Assembly (NCBI RefSeq): GCF_900113285.1
Contig: NZ_FOOT01000005.1
Coordinates: 1 to 64,000 of the forward strand
DNA: 64,000 nt
Direction of reading: 5' to 3'
Source of the DNA: Pontibacter chinhatensis
GTDB lineage: Bacteria > Bacteroidota > Bacteroidia > Cytophagales > Hymenobacteraceae
The notes beneath the pieces were generated by a model. It was not told the origin of the DNA. It saw nothing but the letters and a program-made list of their open reading frames with translations, and ran no database searches. A program made the translations under genes and the position numbers. Positions 60,460-64,000 of this stretch are shown here, in pieces (position 1 is the stretch's first letter; every line of letters starts with the position of its first letter).

Positions 60460-61602
60460 CTATACATAAACAGCCTGCACTCTGTCGCGGAGGTTGTAGG
60501 CCGAAGACATGACTTCCCCGTAAGCTCCTGCCGTGCGGATGGCAATCAAATCGCCGCGATTGGTTTCCGGCAGCATCACCGCCTTGCCAAAGCAGTCGCT
60601 CGACTCGCAGATAGGGCCCACTACATCGTAGCGTACCTCCGGCTTCTGGCTTGTCAGGTTCTCAATCTTGTGGTACGACTGGTAGAGCGCCGGACGGATC
60701 AGCTCGGTCATGCCGGCATCCAGAATGGCGAAGTTAGTGGAAACGCCGTTTTTGATGTAGAGCACCCTCGAAACCAGCGTTCCGCACTGCGCCACCAGCG
60801 CGCGGCCCAGTTCAAAATGCACTTGCTGCCCCGGCCTTAGCTCCAGAAACTGGTTAAACAAGCCAAAGTATGCCTCAAAGTCCGGAATTGGAGTCTCGTC
60901 AGGTTGGTAGTAATCTACACCCAGGCCACCGCCCACGTTCACGTGTTCCAGCTGGATGTTGCGCGCCAAAAACCACTCCTGAAACTCGTTTACGCGGGTA
61001 CATAGGTTTTTAAAGGCCGTCAGGTCCGTTATCTGGGAGCCGATGTGAAAGTGAATGCCGATTAGCTCCACATGCTTGAGCTGTTGCAGCAGTTCAAGCA
61101 CACTCTCCAACTCCCAGGAGTTAATGCCGAACTTGTTTTCCTCCAGGCCGGTGGTGATGTACTTGTGCGTGTTGGCATTCACGTTCGGGTTAATGCGCAG
61201 CGCCACGCGAGCCACAGCACCTTTCTTCTCCGCCAGCTCATTAATCACCTCCAACTCATGCTTCGACTCGCAGTTGAAGCAGAAAATCTCCTGCTCCAGC
61301 GCATAGTTTATCTCCGCATCCGACTTGCCCACACCAGCAAACACCACGTGCTTCGGCGAGAAACCGTTTTCAATGGCCGCCTTTACCTCGTTGCCGCTCA
61401 CGCAGTCGGCCCCAAAGCCGTGCTGGCGCACCGCGTCCAAAACCGGGGTGTTAGCGTTGGCTTTCAGCGCATAGTGCACCTGGAAGTTATACTTTTCGGC
61501 CTCCTGCTTTGCCGCCTGCAAGGTCTGGCGCAGCAGGTTCAAATCGTATACATAAAACGGAGTGGCGTGCTGCTGCAGCTGCTCCGGATTAAGGTTAAGC
61601 AT
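60460..61602 (-). CDS. lysA: Diaminopimelate decarboxylase
   Basis: LysA makes lysine from meso-diaminopimelate. The 380-residue PLP enzyme has the pyridoxal lysine in VHYALKANANTPVL (near residue 47). It also has HFHIGSQITDLTAF, HVNVGGGLGVDYYQPDETPIPDFEAYFG, GRALVAQCGTLVSRVLYIK, the CESSDCFGKA active-site cysteine motif, and DLIAIRTAGAYGEVMSSAYNLR. The ATG at 61602 (MLNLNPEQL) overlaps the aspartokinase end by 8 nt; an ATG at 61629 would add nine residues and is less likely. The pair forms an operon for the two ends of the lysine pathway. Confidence 0.94.
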   Translation of the reverse strand: MLNLNPEQLQQHATPFYVYDLNLLRQTLQAAKQEAEKYNFQVHYALKANANTPVLDAVRQHGFGADCVSGNEVKAAIENGFSPKHVVFAGVGKSDAEINYALEQEIFCFNCESKHELEVINELAEKKGAVARVALRINPNVNANTHKYITTGLEENKFGINSWELESVLELLQQLKHVELIGIHFHIGSQITDLTAFKNLCTRVNEFQEWFLARNIQLEHVNVGGGLGVDYYQPDETPIPDFEAYFGLFNQFLELRPGQQVHFELGRALVAQCGTLVSRVLYIKNGVSTNFAILDAGMTELIRPALYQSYHKIENLTSQKPEVRYDVVGPICESSDCFGKAVMLPETNRGDLIAIRTAGAYGEVMSSAYNLRDRVQAVYV

Positions 61603-62926
61603 GGGCTTCGTTTCCGTTAAAGATGCCATCGTTCAGTTTCGTAAGGGCCTCAATTTTATCGCTTGTGTTTACCAGTACGCTGATGTTGTTCTTGCTGCCG
61701 CCATAGGAAATCATGCGCAGCGGGATGTTCTGCAACGATTGGAACACGGCTAGCCCCGAGCCACTGCGCTCGGCAATAAAATCGCCCACCACGCAGATAA
61801 TGGTCTGGTCCTGGTCTACCTCTACCTGGCCGAATTCCTTCAGCTCTGCCAGAATCTCATCCAGGTGCTTGGCATTGTCAATCGTCAGCGACACGGCCAC
61901 CTCGGAGGTGGTAATCATGTCGATAGGCGTTTTATACCTTTCGAATACCTCAAACACGCTGCGAAGGAAACCGTACGCGAGCAGCATTCGACCAGATTTG
62001 ATTTTGATAGCAGTGATACCATCTTTGGCAGCCACCGCTTTTATTTTACCGCTTTCGGTTTTGGTGCTGATGGTGGTGCCCCTGGCCTCCGGCTGCAGAG
62101 TGTTGAGCAGTTTTACCGGAATGTTCTTCTGCTTGGCTGGTTTCACGCTGCTTGGGTGCAAAATCTTAGCGCCAAAATAGGCCAGCTCCGCCGCCTCATC
62201 GAATGAAAGCTCCGCAATCGGGTGCGTGTTCTTTACGATGCGCGGGTCGTTGTTGTGCATGCCGTCAATGTCGGTCCAAATCTGGATTTCCTGGGCATCT
62301 ACGGCCGCACCGATCAGCGAGGCAGAGTAGTCTGAGCCACCACGCTTTAGGTTGTCGATTTCTCCAAAGGCGTTGCGGCAGATGTAGCCCTGCGTGATGA
62401 ACAGCGCCACGCCCGGGTGCTTCTCCAACTCTTTTTGTAGCTGCTGGGCAATGTAGGCGCTGTCCGGCTCCTCGTTCTCATCAACTTTCATAAAGTTAAG
62501 GGCCGGCAGCAGCACAGACTTTTCGCCCTGCTCCTCCAGGTAAAACTGGAAAAGGGCCGTGCTCAGCAGCTCGCCCTGCGCCAGTACCGCGCGCTCCTCG
62601 TGTATGGTAAAGAGGTCGAGGGTAAAGGCGTTGAGGTACTCAAAATGCTGCTTCAGCAGCTCGTTTGCCTGTTTCTTTTTATCATCGGAGGTGTAGAGTT
62701 CCTCTACCACCTGTTTATACTTATCATGAAGCGCCTGAATGAGCGCCTTTGCTTCGTCGTGTTTATTCTGGTACAGCGTTTCTGCTATCTGCACCAATGC
62801 GTTAGTAGTGCCCGACATGGCCGAAAGCACTACAATCTTGGGCTCACCGTTCAGGATGAGCGAGGCAACCGCCTTCATTCTCTCAGCTGACCCCACCGAG
62901 GTACCGCCGAACTTTAGTATTTTCAT
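61595..62926 (-). CDS. lysC: Aspartate kinase (monofunctional)
   Basis: The enzyme phosphorylates aspartate, opening the Lys/Met/Thr branch. The 443-residue protein starts MKILKFGGTSVGSAERM (ATG at 62926). It has the nucleotide and aspartate motifs VVLSAMSGTTNALV, GYICRNAFGEIDNLKRGGSDYSASLIGAAVDAQEIQIWTDIDGMHNNDPRIV and AAELAYFGAKILHPSSVKPA. Two C-terminal ACT domains (about 305-440) follow, with GISAIKIKSG-like ITAIKIKSGRM and VVGDFIAERSGSGLAVFQSL. The upstream start at 63040 would add a hydrophobic stretch and is rejected. It has no homoserine dehydrogenase fusion. Confidence 0.94.
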   Translation of the reverse strand: MKILKFGGTSVGSAERMKAVASLILNGEPKIVVLSAMSGTTNALVQIAETLYQNKHDEAKALIQALHDKYKQVVEELYTSDDKKKQANELLKQHFEYLNAFTLDLFTIHEERAVLAQGELLSTALFQFYLEEQGEKSVLLPALNFMKVDENEEPDSAYIAQQLQKELEKHPGVALFITQGYICRNAFGEIDNLKRGGSDYSASLIGAAVDAQEIQIWTDIDGMHNNDPRIVKNTHPIAELSFDEAAELAYFGAKILHPSSVKPAKQKNIPVKLLNTLQPEARGTTISTKTESGKIKAVAAKDGITAIKIKSGRMLLAYGFLRSVFEVFERYKTPIDMITTSEVAVSLTIDNAKHLDEILAELKEFGQVEVDQDQTIICVVGDFIAERSGSGLAVFQSLQNIPLRMISYGGSKNNISVLVNTSDKIEALTKLNDGIFNGNEAHA

Positions 62927-63015
62927 TAAGGTGATAGAAATGAGTGATGTTAAGCAGGCAAAAATAGCAAAAAATGATGGGAGTAAGTTGGTTAGGGACA
63001 AAAGGATGTGCAAAA

Positions 63016-63050
63016 AAATGAAAACGACCGGATGTAGCACCCGGTCGTTC
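63016..63050 (-). terminator. Intrinsic terminator after the T9SS cargo gene
   Basis: On the minus strand AACGACCGG and CCGGTCGTT pair around an 8-nt loop and are followed by TTCATTTTTTTG, 30 bp past the stop. Confidence 0.82.
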
Positions 63051-63079
63051 TGGTAAAGTATAAAAGCTATACCTGCAAA

Positions 63080-64000
63080 CTACTCTTTCACCACTTTGGT
63101 GGATTCGATTAGTTGCTCGTTCTGCAGGCGCAGGATGTACATGCCGTTCGGCAGGTCGAGCGGAGGCAGGGTAAGCTTGTTATAACCGGGGTCCAGCTGC
63201 ACGGTGCTTTCATACACGCGCTGCCCCTGCATGGCGGTCAGCGTTATACTTGCCGAACCGGCTTCCTCAGCAAACACTTCTATACTTGCTTCCCCCTTGA
63301 ATGGGTTAGGCCATACTTTCAGGCGCTGTTCAGAAGCCTCCGCGTTCAGCCGCACGGCCACTACTTTGCTGTACTCAGAGTCCCCGTTAAAATCTACCTG
63401 CTTCAGGCGATAGTAGATAACCTGCTGGAGCGGGGCCGCATCCGTGAATGTGTAATGCTGTGGCTGCAGGGTTGTTCCGGCCCCGGCTACCGTGCCGATG
63501 GCATTAAAGTCCTTGCCATCCATACTTCGCTCTACTATAAACTCTTTGTTATCCGTCTCAGATGCGGTGAGCCACTGTAGCACCACTTGCCGTTGCTGCA
63601 CACTTGCCCTTAGGTATACCAGTTCCACGGGGAGTGGTACGATTACGGGGGAGTCGCCGAGGATACGCAGGACAATAGTGGTGACTGTGGTCATGCGGTA
63701 CTGGTCCATCAAGCTGATGGTGAGCGGATAAACACCTTCTACTAGTGCGTTAGGCCTTACAACAGTAATAAGTCCGTTTTCTGCTGACAATTCTACGCCA
63801 GCCGGAAGTGTACCCTGAAGGATGGTAGCCGAGATAATGGTTCCATCTTGGTCCGAAGCTGTGGCAAGTACATTGCCGGAGGAATAAGTGTCCTTATACT
63901 TTGGAATAGCCAGGGTATAGCTAGCCTCGCAGTTCACGGTAAGGATGACATCATCGGAAGCCGAAGAAGTGGTGCCTCCGCAGTCTACCGTCACCGTCCA
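63080..64000 (-). CDS. C-terminal part of a T9SS type A sorting-domain protein (5' end outside window)
   Basis: The reading frame is open to the right edge, so the N-terminus is missing; 306 codons are visible. The visible part has Ig/cadherin-like repeats (VILTVNCEASYTLAIPKYKDTYSSGNVLATASDQDGTI, GVYPLTISLMDQYRMTTVTTI). An Fn3-like segment follows (VELVYLRASVQQRQVVLQWLTASETDNKEFIVERSMDGKDFNAIG). It ends in a C-terminal domain beginning LKVWPNPFKGEASIEVF and finishing GMYILRLQNEQLIESTKVVKE, the type A signal for secretion by the type IX system. It is probably a large surface or secreted protein. Confidence 0.88.
   Translation of the reverse strand, partial: WTVTVDCGGTTSSASDDVILTVNCEASYTLAIPKYKDTYSSGNVLATASDQDGTIISATILQGTLPAGVELSAENGLITVVRPNALVEGVYPLTISLMDQYRMTTVTTIVLRILGDSPVIVPLPVELVYLRASVQQRQVVLQWLTASETDNKEFIVERSMDGKDFNAIGTVAGAGTTLQPQHYTFTDAAPLQQVIYYRLKQVDFNGDSEYSKVVAVRLNAEASEQRLKVWPNPFKGEASIEVFAEEAGSASITLTAMQGQRVYESTVQLDPGYNKLTLPPLDLPNGMYILRLQNEQLIESTKVVKE

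Noticed and set aside
61630..61760. Longer N-termini for aspartokinase (63040), xseA (53997), the desaturase (13130) and others
   Set aside because: The extra residues are hydrophobic or repeat-derived and not expected in these families; internal ATGs fit family starts.

Overview
The window looks like chromosomal DNA of a Bacteroidota bacterium of the Cytophagales, most like Hymenobacteraceae/Pontibacter. That placement is an inference. It rests on a T9SS-type C-terminal sorting region, a TonB receptor paired with a DUF4249 lipoprotein, a complete curli locus, a YpdA-type reductase, TAnnTTTG-like promoters without clear Shine-Dalgarno sites, and many intergenic repeats of the kind common in this phylum. 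No tRNA, rRNA, CRISPR array, prophage or transposase gene was found.

Layout. 0-9.9 kb: YciO/Sua5 protein, two GNAT acetyltransferases, a small outer-membrane barrel, an RBBP9-like hydrolase, RluE, a VWA membrane protein, FabG and an M23 peptidase. 10.7-27.5 kb: mostly housekeeping genes (TPR lipoprotein-like protein, dihydrolipoyl dehydrogenase, fatty acid desaturase, YpdA, RhlE-type helicase, EamA and AI-2E transporters, RarA, SppA, purine nucleoside phosphorylase, CPBP protease). 27.8-37.6 kb, minus strand: DUF4249 lipoprotein with TonB receptor, TolC, M61 peptidase, an ABC ATPase and a MacA-like adaptor without an adjacent permease, and thioredoxin. 37.8-47.9 kb, plus strand: a small protein, a polytopic membrane protein, a histidine kinase and a receiver-only regulator, then csgE-csgF-csgG, two very long acidic curlins, a CsgB-like curlin and a beta-propeller lipoprotein. 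48-54 kb: HNH protein, nicotinate phosphoribosyltransferase, a conserved hypothetical and xseAB. 54.7-62.9 kb: aspartate-family amino-acid genes, metY-metX-hom on plus behind a SAM-I riboswitch, and lysA with aspartokinase on minus. The window ends in the C-terminus of a T9SS cargo protein.

The most interesting signal is the metY leader: a SAM-I aptamer is followed 11 nt later by a 48-codon upstream ORF ending in a Met/Cys-rich run (MHMPMCTMCCCCC), whose Met/Cys codons lie inside a long hairpin. This suggests a two-input switch sensing SAM plus charged Met/Cys tRNA. Two genome-scale patterns stand out: the heptamer AAGTATA/TATACTT is strongly over-represented in genes and spacers alike, and at least eight mosaic repeat islands (up to 0.8 kb) share a fixed order of modules in either orientation. 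In the curli locus the secretion pore CsgG carries a predicted beta-barrel extension and a changed constriction loop, and the curlins have more than 30 half-repeats each.
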